DNA of 64,000 nt. It comes from Combretum micranthum (taxonomy: Eukaryota; Streptophyta; Magnoliopsida; Myrtales; Combretaceae). A program made the position numbers and the translations under genes. The notes beneath the pieces were generated by a model. That model did no database searches and was not told the DNA's origin. It worked only from the letters and a program-made list of their open reading frames with translations. Of this stretch, positions 1 through 12,370 are shown in pieces. Within the stretch, counting starts at the first letter, position 1. Each line of letters opens with the position of its first letter. The stretch is from assembly GCA_024138025.1 (NCBI GenBank), contig JAMXBD010000818.1:186001-250000 (forward strand), in the 5' to 3' direction.

Positions 1-1439
1 GAGTCTATTTTTAACGCACAAGAAAACCGAATAAGGCCAAGAGCGAAATAAATTAGTTCGACGATTATTGTTCCAAGCCTAGTAATCCAAGTCTCCCTAC
101 AACATTCCTTATTGGATCTGGTCTTCTAAGTCCTATCACTTGCCTAGAAGATTGACTCGTGACATTAAATTAGATTAAAAGCCAATTACTAAAATGGCCC
201 TCTATAGAAGTAATAATGGTTTTTCTCATATTTTCTTTATCGAAGATATTATATTCCTTAGGCAAGCATCCATTGAGAATGTGTTTATATCATGTCAATG
301 CTCCACTAGTTTATCAAATTGTGTGGGCAAAATGTTAATGGTGATTAGTCTCATATTGTCTTTTCCAAAAATGTGCCAAGTTGCTTTTGAGAGGAGATAT
401 GTCCATTTACCATCTTTAAAGAGAACTGGACTTAGGTAAATATTTTAGGTTTTGAATAAGTAAAAATGGCAATCTTGTGAAAGATGGATTTAATGACATT
501 TTGGATAGAATTCGTAGAGAACTCTTAGGGTGAAAGGCATTTTACTTACAATGACAGGATGACATGTATTTATTAAATTGGTTGTTGAAGGCACTTTGAA
601 CTACTATATGTAGGGTGCTTATCTTCCCATTAGGCTACTTCGGAGAGTGGAAAGGATCATTATGAAAAAGAGAAGGGGTTTTGAACAATATTTGAGGAAA
701 CACATCAATGGTTCTAAAACAATGAAGGAGTTAGTACATATGGAAGGATGGCTAGGGGGGAACTACTCTTATAGAACATGAAATGGATGTAATACTCTAT
801 TTTGGTTTTCAAACTAGTTTAGAAATGGTCTAGTAGGACAACTTCTCAATGGATCTCTACCATTAGGAGCATAAGAACTAAAATTAGATTTCACAAAATA
901 ATTCAAGAAATAATCCTAACGTCTATCTAACAATTGTAGCTGAAATATCAATAAGGATACCAATAGATCTCTCGACAAGCGAATATCTTCTAAGCTAATA
1001 TCAATTGCAAATATTTTTAAATTATAAGTGGAAGAATTCACAAGATTTATATGGAACAATCCCACATCATCAAGATCAATATGTATCTACCTGTTGCAAA
1101 AATGAATTCAATGTAGATAATTTTAAAAGATCAATTTATAAATTCCATGAAAATAAGAATTGTTTTTCAAACAATCTTGAAAGGCATATATGCAAATATT
1201 AAAGGAGGATAACATTCACATATGATTATAGTTATTTTCTCTAAGACATAAAAAGAGTTTGAAGTTCAAAATTTGTGGCAAATCTATTAAGCTTGAAAAT
1301 TAAAAGTTGAATTTTATATACTGCTATTTTGTCAAAAGCTCCACCAAAAGAAACATGCACTTAAACTTTTTCTTTCTGAATTTTTTGTGATTGGGCTTAA
1401 ACCTGTGAGTTTTCATTGTAACTCAAGAGTTGTTTGAGT
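1..1439. other. Unresolved degenerate DNA
   Basis: This AT-rich stretch has only short open frames, of up to 81 codons, and none matches a family I recognise. It lies immediately left of a copia-type LTR remnant on the minus strand, so it may be the rest of that LTR or decayed internal sequence. I could not find the other LTR terminus. Confidence 0.4.
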
Positions 1440-1819
1440 GATTTGAGAGAGGTTTATACATTAAAACTTGTATATCCGTGTTAGCCGAGTAGAGGGATAG
1501 AGCGAGATTATTGATTGATGGTTGTAATATCTCATTTTTGTTTATTAGATTAGTTGAACGAACCACTATGGAATATCGGGTCCTTAATAGCGAAGCTCAA
1601 AGAGAGGAATAACTCACAAGAACCTCTATAAATCTTGGGCTTCATTTATTTTCTAGCACTTTACTATGTTTGTTGTTTATATTTATTTAATTAGTGTTAT
1701 CATATCATTATACTAAGTTAGCTTGAGGGGAAATTCGCATATAAAGGTCTAACTTTGAAAAAATTTTGAATGGCAATCAATTCAAACTCCCGCTCTTGAC
1801 TACTTAGTTGGGACAAACA
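1440..1819 (-). repeat. Copia-type LTR remnant, minus strand
   Basis: Read on the minus strand, the sequence begins TGTTTGTCCC at 1819 and continues into a G-rich tract followed by TTTGAATTGATTGCC. This parallels the start of the solo LTR at 5601. Further in, a TATAGAGGTTC block followed by TCCTCTCTT and a GGACCCGATATTCC block match the order of similar blocks near 5945-6015. The two copies are therefore the same LTR family in opposite orientation. The far end, towards lower coordinates, could not be located. Confidence 0.6.
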
Positions 1820-3178
1820 TGATGTATTTCTTTTGATTATCTTTTCTTTTGCTTCTTTTTTTTTTTTTTTTGAAATAGATTTCTCTCTGTTATTAGTACA
1901 AGCATATCATTTACCATAAAATGTTCACTTTTTGTTCAAGAGAGACAAACCTGTTTTAATTGTAATTTTATTTGTTGCTACCTTTTTTTTTTTCTTGTGC
2001 ATTATGTGTTACTATATAACGTTTATGGATTCATTAATTTTTCGTATGGCTATTATCTAAATATTAATTTTTTTCTTTTTTTTTTTTTTTCTAGTTTACT
2101 CAAACAACTATCAACATTAACTCATTTTTACTCTAAATGTTTTCATTATTGATTGGACTTGGGGCTGCATCCCTTTTACAATTAGGAAGTTAGACGAAGA
2201 GTTTTTTTTTTTTGGCCAAAAGTTAGATGAAGAGTTGAATTGAACATTTTTTTTTATTTGTTTTTGTTTTCATTGCATAAAAATAATGTTAAATTTCTTT
2301 TGATCTATTAACAGTCAATTTGGATTTCATTTAATGGATGGTAATTGTAAAATGTATTTCTTTTATAAAACAATACATATGCCTAAGGATGATATATGCT
2401 GTAAAAAACAAGTGTAAGGAAATTTTTTAAACGAGTTGTGATTACCGATATTTAGAGGTTACAAGGATATGTAACTCTATATTATTTAAGCCAAAATCCC
2501 AATTTTTGGGTGTCCGACAACCAATTGTAATTTTTCTATAATGAATCGATAATTTTAGTCATATTGTTCTTTCTAAAAAAATATTAAAACTGCAATTGTC
2601 TAATAATTCCAGTATTATTATGATCGATAAAATATTGCCACAATCATTTTGAATACTCTATGAACAAAATCATCTCCGAAAAAATCTTCACTGGACACAT
2701 CACAAGCGCAAGTATTCGCTTTTCTTAAAATAAGGTTAAAAAAGCAAAAAAATAAAAATAATAAAAATTGATATTTGATTTTTAAAATATCTTCTACTCT
2801 AGTTGTGAATTATGGTGTGCGGATTATTGTCCCTCCCAATGGCTCTGTTCAGCTGGAGGGAGCCTGACCTTGTATATGAACTATGTTCCGGTTTTGTTTT
2901 CTTTTAGTTTATGTTTTATTATAGAAAAATAAATAAAATCAATTATACCTTATTTGCAATCACAACATGTAACTTTTTTTTTTCAACACATTTTCAGTTA
3001 ATTATAAAATAAAATTAGATAAATGTAAATTTCTTTAACCGCATATTTTTTTAATGTGACCACCTTTTTACTTTTTTTTTACAATTCATAAGTAATCATC
3101 ATCGACTACTACTCTATTATAATAAATTAGACGAGCATGTGTTTGCCAAGGTAGTTGTAATATAGTGGTATGAGCAAG
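1820..3178. other. AT-rich intergenic DNA, no gene seen
   Basis: Contains several long T runs (for example near 1858-1871, 1983-1993 and 2070-2090) and no open frame of note. I see no recognisable element boundaries. Confidence 0.6.
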
Positions 3179-3632
3179 GGTGTAAATAAATCAAGTCAGT
3201 TTGTAAAGTGCTCGAGTTCGGCTTGACATATACTCAAATTCAATTAAAAAATAATCAAGTCGAGGTAGGACTCGAGCTGCTTGAATAGTTTATGAAGCCG
3301 AACTTGAATTTATATGGTTAAGCTCGATTAGCTCACGAGCCTAGTCAAATTTTATTGATCTCGAATTGAATTGAATTTGAATCGAGTTTAGATATTAATA
3401 TTATTTTAATTAGCATTGAATATATATATATATATTATTAATAAATTGAGCTTAAACGAGCTTACTCTAGTCAATCGGTCAAACTCGATTTTATATATTG
3501 TTACTTTAAGCTATAATCAAACTTAAAATCTTAAACTCGATCGAACTCCAATTGAGCTCGAATTTTGAAATTTCAAATCAAATTAAAATTCGAGCTTAGA
3601 ATCACATCATCTCAACTCAATTCAATTACAAT
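3179..3632. repeat. AGCTCGA-rich short interspersed element, copy 1
   Basis: A segment dense in GCTCGA, CTCGAG and GAGCTCG words within AT-rich DNA. The left end reads GTGTAAATAAATCAAGTC and the reverse complement of the right end reads TTGTAATTGAATTGAGTT, a degenerate terminal inverted repeat. A second member of the family sits at 34407-34726 plus 62405-62632. I could not define a target-site duplication, and the superfamily is unknown. Confidence 0.55.
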
Positions 3633-4923
3633 CATAATACGAATACTAGTATTTCAATAGAATTAACTTAAATTTGATTCTCCTTTCCTGAAAAAGTGTA
3701 ACTAATAGTAATCATTAAAAAAAAAAAAAAAGTAAATCATTCAATGGTGAACATTTGACCCAACACATTCGTCATGACAGGGACGAAAGGGACAGTGGAC
3801 ATGACTGGCTTTGCCAATTCCGTGAAACGGGGCAATCATACGGATATGAATTATGCACTTCATAATGATTCGTGTATATATATTTTGTATATTCGCACAA
3901 TTTACTTATAATAAAATATATAAATAAGTCTAATAAAAAAACAGCCACGTAAAAATATATGAACTTACTATTTATCAATTTTTATTATAAAAACTAATAA
4001 ATGGAATTTCATATCTTAACCTTCCAAAATTATTATTAATTTATTTATTCATTATCCTTTTATAAAATACTTAAATCTTAAATACAATGTGACTACTTTC
4101 ATCTCTTTCCATAATAAACATTTTGCTCTCAAAACAAAGGCATAATAGGCATCCTATTTTTATTCTAATAATTACTTCAAATATTGGAATTCAAGTACAT
4201 AATGCAACAAAATTATAAATTATTACGGTTAGTACTTAATTCATGTTGAGTTATAATTCAATTCTTTTCTTATTCCATATTGTGAAGTGGACAAATTATA
4301 AGTGTCTTCAAACTTTGAGTCGATTAATTAAATATTACAAACCTATAACTACATATAAATATAAAGTTAAGTAAATTGCTTCTGCCTCTAATAAAATTAT
4401 ACTATTATAATATAATTGGACGTTTTCTTTCTCTCTCTCTCCCTTTTTTTTCCCTAATCCCACACTTAAGCTCTTGGTTTGGACCTCTTGAATACGAAAT
4501 CTTCATATATACTAATAAAATGATACAACTCATTAAACAGGAAAGCATTGGCTTAAGTCTTCAAAATGCATCTTAATTTTAAGTTAATGCCTTGGAGAGA
4601 GAGAGACAGAGAGAGTGAGTTTTGAGTTGCCTTATTAACATGGAGAGAGACAGTCAAGTTAAGTTAATACTAGAAAAAAAGTTTACTATCCTAAGCCTAT
4701 TATCTCCATTGTGTCCCCACAAATAAACATATGACACATGTAAGAAGTGATTCCTTTATTATAGGGATTTTTATATTGTTTTAATTTATTTAACACGTGT
4801 CAGATATTTACAAGATGTTGAGAACAACAAACACGTTTCCGTTAATACTATGGAGAAAGAGACAATTGAGTTAAAATTCTGAAGAAAGAACAAACTATCT
4901 TGTGGTGGGTGAGAAAAATGGAC

Positions 4924-4975
<52 letters not shown>

Positions 4976-5387
4976 TTGAAAAAGAATTAAGAAAAGTAAA
5001 ATTACACTAGAATATGTATTGGAATAGATGTACTAAAATAATGGAATAGTAATTAAACTTCATCATAAAGATTGAATTTGGTAATTAGAGGTGTGCAGTC
5101 CATGAAGGGCAATATTTGCTTTACAATAACTAGTAAATGAAACACTCGTGTTATAAATTGAAAATAATTATAAAATAAAAAAAAGTTATATAAAATTTAT
5201 CAGTAAAAATTATAAAAAAATTATTACAACAAAAAAAAGAGAGAAATGGAATGAGAACAAGGGATGATGAGAGGAAAATTTAAAATATATAATATTTTTT
5301 AGGTGAATGAAAGTGTTTTAAAAACTATCAATTTTAAATTATTATTTGTGTTTACGAAATTGATCCTAACAATGAGCTGTGCAAATG
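3633..5387. other. AT-rich intergenic DNA with CT/GA tracts
   Basis: No gene is seen. There is a CT-rich tract near 4427-4450, GA-rich tracts near 4596-4620 and a long GA microsatellite at 4926. Two related ATGGAGA(G/A)AGAGACA-like segments occur near 4639 and 4850. A minus-strand open frame at 3772-3978 begins with a hydrophobic stretch but has no recognised homology. Confidence 0.55.
4926..4968. repeat. GA microsatellite
   Basis: An uninterrupted GA dinucleotide run of about 43 bases, flanked by ACAT on the left and TTTTGTATTG on the right. Confidence 0.95.
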
Positions 5388-7480
5388 GGCTTTAGCCTGC
5401 ATGCCGGACTGTTTAATCCATTTTTAAAATGACTTAAGGTTAACTTTTTAAACCCATTTAAAAGCGAGCCAATTTTACTAAACCCTTTTAATCAGCGGGC
5501 CAAAGTGAACTGGCCTATGGAGGGTCACTAGGCCACTTGTGTTGAAAAAAATAAATAAAATTATAGGGGAAATAACTACTAATGTAAGACTTTTATACTT
5601 TGTTGGTCCCGAAAAGATAACCAAGAGGGGGGGTGAATTGGTTATCTAATTTACTTTTCAAAATTTAAAACAAATTTCACACCACTTGGTTATTCAACTA
5701 AAATGGCTTTAAAACTTTCTTAAAACAATAATCTTAACAAATAAAAGCTTTAAACAAAAATTCGGATCAAAAGTGATTCAAGACTATCACACTTAGAAAC
5801 CTTCTTCTTAACTCTCTGAGTAAAAAAAAAAAATTATGAATGATTTACTCTCTGATTAACCTTTTGAGCATATATCACACATATAAAACATCAATAATAA
5901 ATCACGAAATTAAAGAGAGATAAGGAGTAGAGAGTGCAAAGCGATATATAGAGGTTCCGCCTCGAGCGTCAATCCTCTCTTCCAACTCTAAGCCGAGGTC
6001 CCGGTATTCCTCACCGGTTGTGTTCCACTATCCAATCAAATCAACAAAGTCACAAGAAGTTCTTGCCAATTCTCTTTGGCTACAATTCACTTAGCTTGAT
6101 TCTCTCAATCAATCAATCAACTAAGCCTACTTGTAACTCTAAATCTCAGAAAGATGAATAACAACAAAACTGAAGAACAAGAGTAAGATATCCTCAATAA
6201 ATTTGATCAGCGATGAACAGTAAAAATAATGACAATATTTTGCACGATGAAAATGACTATTCACTTCTTTTTATTTTCACAAGTATTTGATTCACACCTT
6301 CTGTCTTGTCTTCCTTCCTTTTTAACTTTGTTTCTCCAACGGCTAGAAAAGGAAATGGATAAACTTTGTTTCAGTTTTTCTCGTGTGAAATCAGCTCAAG
6401 GAAAAATCTGTCAAACCACTCGTGTTTATCCTATAATTTCATCCATATTTGAATTTTGATTTCTTGAAGTAATCTTAAAAACTTCTGCTTGAAAATATAA
6501 TCCAACCATCTAACAACTTGTATTTATCTTAATCTTGAATTTCGGATTTGAAAAACTCCATTGCTGACTATATACTTTCTCTGGTACTGTTCATATTTTA
6601 TCCAAATCCCATGATTTTCGAACTTTCAAAAATTCTTTAGACACACTCCTTGAAAATCTGAACCATATTTGTAAGTACTTCATATTATGCACACTAACTT
6701 TCTCTTCAAGTTAAAATTCGAAATGTTAAGACCAATTCAAGTAAACCCAAATCTATTGTAAATTAAGTTTAATAAAAAAAAAAATTAAAACCCTGTGGAT
6801 ATTGAACCAACTTTGTGGAACAAATTGATTATATTTCCCAAATATACTCAATCATTGGAGCTAGGTCTTCATCAGATCAAATAGAATTATTTTTCTTCAT
6901 ATTTGAGCAAATACACTTCTCTTTCTGATGGACCTTCTGACTGTTATGAATAATCTTTTTCATAAAGAACTTTCCTTCTACTAAACTTTCTGACCATCAT
7001 AGTTATTAAAAAAAAAAAAAAACTCTAATTTCCTGAGAAAACTTCTGATAAAACATAACTCATGATAATTGTTATTTCATCATTTTTGTTATCATCAATA
7101 TCATTAAATTATGAGAGAATCCAACATACTTCAACTTAAATTTATGTGGTAAATAATAGAAAATGACAAATTGATACTCATTTATCATAACATTATTTTA
7201 TTTTTATATTTATTGTTTTAAATGAAATATAATATTGAATAAAATATTTTTAAAAACATATTATTACCCATAAGTAATTAAAATGATAATGAAATGAATC
7301 ATTAATGTACAAAAAAACTTATAAAATTTCATATTTTTTATCACCTACATCATGTTCAATTTGCATTAATGGGTTAAAATGAGTTAACTTGGCATGTTCA
7401 ACACACAAAGATATACAAATGGATTAAATGTGTCAAGAAGTGGGTTGCCCCATTTAACCCACAAGCTAAAGCGCGTTAAG
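5388..7480. repeat. TIR-like element split by a solo LTR
   Basis: The left arm (5388-5595) has GGGCTTTAGCCTG close to its outer end. The reverse complement of the right arm (7132-7480) has GCGCTTTAGCTTG. Both arms also carry (T)TTAACCCA-type words. Together they look like the ends of one TIR element into which the solo LTR at 5601-7126 inserted. The outer ends and target duplication are not defined, so the call is tentative. Confidence 0.4.
5601..7126 (+). mobile_element. Solo LTR, Ty1/copia type
   Basis: The 1526-bp segment starts TGTTGGTCCC and ends GAATCCAACA, the TG...CA termini of an LTR. It is flanked by a perfect 5-bp duplication TACTT (5596-5600 and 7127-7131). The early AGAGGGGGGGTGAATTGG block and the late TTGTTATCATCAATATC block are typical of a widespread plant copia (probably Sirevirus) LTR family. 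A TATATA motif lies at 5945-5950 in the LTR's own orientation. No internal domain or second LTR adjoins it, so it is a solo LTR left by recombination. The Sirevirus assignment rests on remembered LTR features only. Confidence 0.82.
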
Positions 7481-7653
7481 TTAAGGTTGAGATAAAAATA
7501 ACAAGTCATTTCAAAATAAAGCAGTACAAATCTTTCTATAATAAAACTTTATGAAATGTAGTCTATAAATAATAATATCAAATGCAAGTGATTCTAAACA
7601 AAAAGATGGAACATTATTATTTATTTGTTATGTATTAGTATTATTATATAATA

Positions 7654-8357
7654 TGTTGCACAAGCTGAATCTAGGCTGGTAAAGAAAGCTCTTGTAAACA
7701 CAAAAGACAGATCTGAGGGGTGCCGGAGGTTTCCTAGCGCAGCCACTACGATGCCTAAGTTAGTCTATAGGTGAAGATAGGGTTTATGCAAAAAGAATAT
7801 TTGACTGCTTTTCTTTCCTATTTGTTCCCCTTTTCTATCTTTGAGTTCCCCCTGCCAGGAAGGCCAAAGGGGGTATTTATAGGGTTTTAGGATCATATCA
7901 AGGTAGACTGGATAGGATTTAGTGCTTAGCATGGTGAGGGTACTTGAGTTAAGGAGTCTGACTTCTTAAAGCATAGCCGACCTATTGATCCACCCCCAAT
8001 CATGAGGTATGAGTAAGATGCGCAACACAGCTAAAACGGGTGAGAACCCAATGTAAAGATAGATTGAGGCTAAGTTGGTAGAGTAACCAATCTCGTTAGC
8101 TCAATAAGTCTTCCTGAGGCCAGGTTGGATCAAGGTTAAACGGGCAAGCCACTTAAACTCAATAGCTTGATGAGTCTTGCTGAGATGAGGACTTGAGAGG
8201 AGGGTCCTACACCATAGAATGAGGCAGGGACATTGTTCTCTTCGAGGTCCTGATGTTGGGATGTGCCGAGCAACTAGCTTCTTAAATCAGCCACTGTTGT
8301 AAGGGTTTCGAAGCCTAAGAGACTGAGTGGGCTGGGGTTTATATTCTACTGTCAACA
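7654..8357 (-). repeat. 3' LTR of the Tat element
   Basis: This 704-bp LTR pairs with 26140-26893. It includes a TATAAATA box on the minus strand at 7874-7881, matching 26412-26419 in the partner. The two LTRs differ by many substitutions, which agrees with an old insertion. Confidence 0.85.
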
Positions 8358-8374
8358 TTTGTCCCCCCACTCTC
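8358..8374 (-). promoter_or_regulatory. Polypurine tract of the Tat element
   Basis: On the minus strand this reads GAGAGTGGGGGGACAAA and directly abuts the 3' LTR. That is the position and composition of the plus-strand primer site. Confidence 0.75.
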
Positions 8375-8707
8375 ATTGTGAGAGAAAAGAAAGTGTATAG
8401 TCCATGAGGTCATTGGCTTGAGGAGGTCATCTCTAAGCAAGTTGTGCTTTACCTTTGAGTTGCATTGCCCATTCAAAGATATTTTGCATGATGAGGATCG
8501 TTGGATTTCTTGTTGGGTGTCGTACTCAATATATTTTGTGGTATTCGAGGGGGTACAATCTTTCCAAGAGGACCTTTAGATTTGAAAGGTCCTAACAATA
8601 ATTGCTTTTGGGGTTTGACAGCAATGGTTATTAGTCATGACATCAGGTCCATAAGGCTTGCTCACACATCTCGAGGGGTCTAGGCCTTTGTGCTTCCCTT
8701 GTTCTTC

Positions 8708-8715
8708 TATAAATA
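8708..8715 (+). promoter_or_regulatory. Candidate TATA box for the antisense ORF
   Basis: TATAAATA on the plus strand lies 116 bp upstream of the ATG at 8824 that opens the antisense ORF remnant. This is suggestive only, since the region is AT-rich. Confidence 0.4.
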
Positions 8716-8823
8716 TTGGTCTTTCACAAAATTATATTTACAGCACTTTCCATATTTTGTTAAGAGGGTTACCCAATGCTTCAATTGTCTTTAGCTTCTA
8801 AATGATCTTCAAACACTCCGGCA

Positions 8824-9640
8824 ATGTTGAACTCAGATACTTCCACCACTCAATCTTTTTCACATGACTCAGATAGTAGGATCTAGTAGCTCGCCAACAA
8901 GGTGAGTAGAGATGAGGGAGATACCACGTCAAGGTCAGGCGGTTTTAAGTCAAGTGACAAACATGGGTTAGAGAGTAAAGGCTTGGCTTCCATTAGTGGT
9001 GATAAGGAGAGGTTAGGTAGAGTCTCGATGTCGATGGCGAGGGGCTAGTGTGCTTTAGGCACGCGTTCCTACACTGAGTTGGCCAATGAGGTCTACTAGC
9101 GCCCTATGGATATGTATCCTTCTTATGGCCTTAAGGGGGCAGTTGTCATTCCTTTGTATTTGGAGGCGATCAAAGGTGAACATCCCTATGGGATCTACTA
9201 AAAACTATCTAAAGACAAGCTCGCAACTATAGTCTAAGGGGAGATGCAAGACACTTAACAGGGATGGGAGGTTGTGATGCTTCCAAAATTAGATCACGTA
9301 TGCTTACTTAGTAGTCAACGGTTTGCCCTATACAAGAAGGCTTTTGAATTTGGAGTAAAGATGCCTTTTTCTCCTTTTCAAAAGGAGTTCTTTAATTATT
9401 ACCGTCTATGCCCAGCTCAGTTGCTGTCAATGTCTAGCGTATGCTAGTGGTCTTTGGGGCCATCTGTCTCAGTATTTTGGTGCAGCACACTCAAGTTTTA
9501 TTTTGTCAATTTTTTCTTTATAAAAGGCCACTAAAATGGTGGTTGTATTTTGCAAAGCGGTCCAAGTGTCCCCAGTTTCTTACAAAGCTCAGCTGTTTTA
9601 ATGAGTTTGATTGGAAGCGTGAGTTTTAGATAGTTAGGCT
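8824..9640 (+). pseudogene. Antisense ORF remnant of the Tat element (gypsy-type transposon domain)
   Basis: One reading frame can be followed on the plus strand from the ATG at 8824 to about 9450 despite several stops, including TAG codons consistent with decay of CAG or GAG. From about 9319 it reads ALYKKAFEFGVKMPFSPFQK, then FFNYYRLCPAQLLSMS. This resembles the plant 'putative gypsy type transposon' domain (LPLHPFFREVLNYYxLAPAQL-like). A neighbouring frame carries the later part of the same domain, including PQFLTKLSCFNEFDWKREF, so there is a frameshift near 9450. Tat-lineage elements carry such an ORF antisense to pol, between pol and the 3' LTR, which is exactly this position. Its function is unknown even in intact relatives. 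This copy cannot be translated as a whole. Confidence 0.65.
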
Positions 9641-9847
9641 GGAGGAAAGAGTGCAACAAGGCTTTGACTTTTGGGTTGAGTGGTGTGAACCCATCTATCG
9701 TGAGATACCCCATATGTAGATGGCACACGACAATGGTAACTGGCAGAGATGGAGGGTATGCTGAGAGCACGAGGTAGGAAGCTATACGATGCTATGCCCA
9801 TGGTGAGGAATTTTGTGAGCAAGAGGCCAATTATCGATGGGGGTAGG

Positions 9848-10149
9848 TGTCACACCCTAAAGGGTACCTTAAACATGACCGTTTGCCATACTCAATATTA
9901 AATCTTAAATATGACAATCTTAGTCATCTCGAAAAACTTCGATACCGGATGTAAGGCGTACCTTCACAACCATAAAGGACCAAACTTTGAAATAAATAGC
10001 CTTACAAATATCAAAGGAACATTCTCCTATCAAAAGATATAGTCCATCATGGTCTAACCAAAATATTTACACTGGAGATTTACTTAGAAGTCTAAGTCTA
10101 CCTCTAGTCTTTGACTTCATAAAAAAACTCTTGAATCCAAAAGGGCAGT
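9848..10149 (-). repeat. Tekay-like LTR fragment
   Basis: It begins TGTCACACCCTAAAGGGTA on the plus strand and matches the start of the Tekay LTR at 40616 (TGTCACGCCCCGTAGGGTA). Landmarks follow in the same order: CTTAAACATGACCG against TTAAACGTAACAGC, and GGAACATTCTCCT against GGGGCATTCCCCT. It is diverged, and the next element at 10150 cuts it off. It is probably the remains of a separate, older Tekay insertion in the Tat element. Confidence 0.6.
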
Positions 10150-11923
10150 TGATAAGTCATTTTTACTTTATATTTTTTATCGCATTTTGAGCTTAATTTG
10201 CTAAGAATTTATGACAAAATCCTACAAAAATTATCTTTTTGATAAATAATGTTATTTCAAAGCTCTTAGAATCAAATAAGCAAGTAATCAAGTGTTTTAA
10301 TGTAGATTTAGAACAAAAACAACAATTAAAGTAAACGATGCAGAAGTCAAGCCTTGAAAAGACATAGCCAAGGCCAAACAAAAAATAAGATAGTGAAACA
10401 TGGTCTATTGAGCCTCAATCGCGAGCCCTTGACATGACCCTCGACTTCAATCGAAGCGATCGAGCATCATTCTAAAGAAAATACATTATCAAGCCTCAGA
10501 ACTTGACTCTCGACAATTGTGTTGATAGACCAATTCTTCATCAGAATTACTTCCAGCCTAAACAATTTGACCTTCAATTCCCTTAAATTTACCCTCGATA
10601 GAGCAATGGACAAAAACACACAATTCACTTAAGAATTTTCTAAAGTTAAGCCCGATCTTGCTTAAATACAAGCCTCGACCAATAGAGCATGCGACCCTCG
10701 ATGAGTATTTTCTTAGCTCATTTGCACGTGTGAAAAGTTATCAAATTCTATTAGAAAAAACCTGCCAAATCTATCATCTGTCAAATAAAGATGGCTATGC
10801 TTTTCATGCCTAGTAGTCTATAAATAAACGTGCAAGCGTGCATTGTAAAAGATATACCAATAGTGTAAATCAATATTAACATAGAGTAGATTTATGAAGG
10901 ATTTTTAGGTAAAAGAATTTCCATTTATTTACACTTGAAAATTTCTTTTGTTTTTTTGGGTAAAATCAATTTAACCCAATGTTTGTAATTTCTATGAATT
11001 TCTAAGCAATTAATTGATTAATCTTTCAAATTTGTTTTATTTCTTCTAATTTGTGCTTATTCTGATAAATCCATGGAGAAATAAACTCCTATAGCTTAGG
11101 GATTACGAATCCAATTTCTGATTTAGTTTGATTTCAAATGCGCTTTCAAGTAAATTTGATTGGGTGTTTGTAATTAGTAACTTGAATTTAACTTATGGTT
11201 TTTAAAGAAAAGTGCATTCTTTTAGATCTACGATTGATTTCAATTAAATATATCGAGAGATCATTCAATTGAATAGATCTGTGGTTGCTAATGGAGTCGA
11301 TCCTAATTACCTCTTGCCGAGGAATAGATGAAGACTTTCTGTCACTTGTTTCAAAAATTCATTGAGTTGTCTTTTTAAAACAATAGATTCCTATTCTTTA
11401 TGTGGATCTAATTAAAACTTTAGATTACTGGTTTTAGTTAGATCTAGAACTACTGACTATGAGAGAAGCTTTAGTTTAATTAAGACAATCTAGCGGTATA
11501 AACACATCATTTCAAATAGCTTTTAAAAGTTATTATCCTTAAGAAATCATTTTGATAAGGAATTGGTGAAGTAACTCTGAACTACTATTTCATAGAAGTT
11601 ACAGACTTATTTCTAATTTTGCCCATTAAACAATTGTTAATATTTCTAACTTAGTATAGTTTATTTTTCCTTTATGATTTTCTAAATTCCTTCTTTAGCA
11701 AGATAATTAATGGGATTGAGAGTATGCTAGATGTCAATCATTCCCTTAGGACCGACCTAAATCATTTACTATGCTACATTTGATGGGTGCGCTTGCCCTA
11801 TGAGACTGTAGTCATTGGTTTAGAAAACATTTATAAATTTGCAAAACTCGGCCAATGATAAGTGGAATCTAAACTTTTAATTTTGCACAATCCACATTTT
11901 AAGATTCAAAACAAAACAAACCA
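10150..11923 (+). repeat. 5' LTR of the pol-less Athila
   Basis: A 1774-bp LTR beginning TGATAAG and ending AAACAAACCA. A TATA box (TATAAATA) lies at 10819-10826, with the equivalent in the 3' copy at 19560-19567. The first half is dotted with CCTCGA/CCCTCGA words (about 10400-10700). Confidence 0.8.
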
Positions 11924-11930
11924 AGTTTTC

Positions 11931-11948
11931 TGGCGCCATTGCTGGGGA
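11931..11948 (+). promoter_or_regulatory. Primer-binding site, decayed tRNA-Asp type
   Basis: It reads TGGCGCCATTGCTGGGGA, seven bases after the LTR end. It differs from the complement of the tRNA-Asp 3' end seen intact at 60947-60963 at two sites, both fitting CpG deamination (CGTTG to CATTG, CCGG to CTGG). Confidence 0.8.
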
Positions 11949-12370
11949 ATGGTGTTGGATTCGATTTTTGAAGCCTAACAGGGCAATAGTAGTAATTAAT
12001 TTTCATTTATTGTTCTAGCCGCTTTAATTTTTGTAAATATCTTTTGTATATATGTGCTCTGATTTGTACATATCTTTAATTGAACTAACCTTTCTTTTCG
12101 TTGCTGTATATACTTATTCATTTATTTTCTTTTATGTACTGTTGCTGATATATACTATTGTATATGTTTCTGTTCTATTTCAGTTATTTCTTTTAATTCT
12201 TTTAATGTACATACCTATTTGTTTATTTTTGTTTGAATCTTGTTTCTTTTCCAATTAATTTTTTATTCTTTTATTTGTTATTCTTTAAATAAAATGTACA
12301 TATATTTATTTTACTCTTTATATAAAATTTTCTCTTCTTCTGATTTATTTTTCAAACAAAATGTAGGCAC

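Noticed and set aside
194..439. 81-codon plus-strand frame near the left edge
   Set aside because: It lies in decayed repeat sequence and I recognise no domain.
3772..3978. 68-codon minus-strand frame with a hydrophobic start
   Set aside because: AT-rich sequence often gives hydrophobic frames. There is no homology or supporting context.
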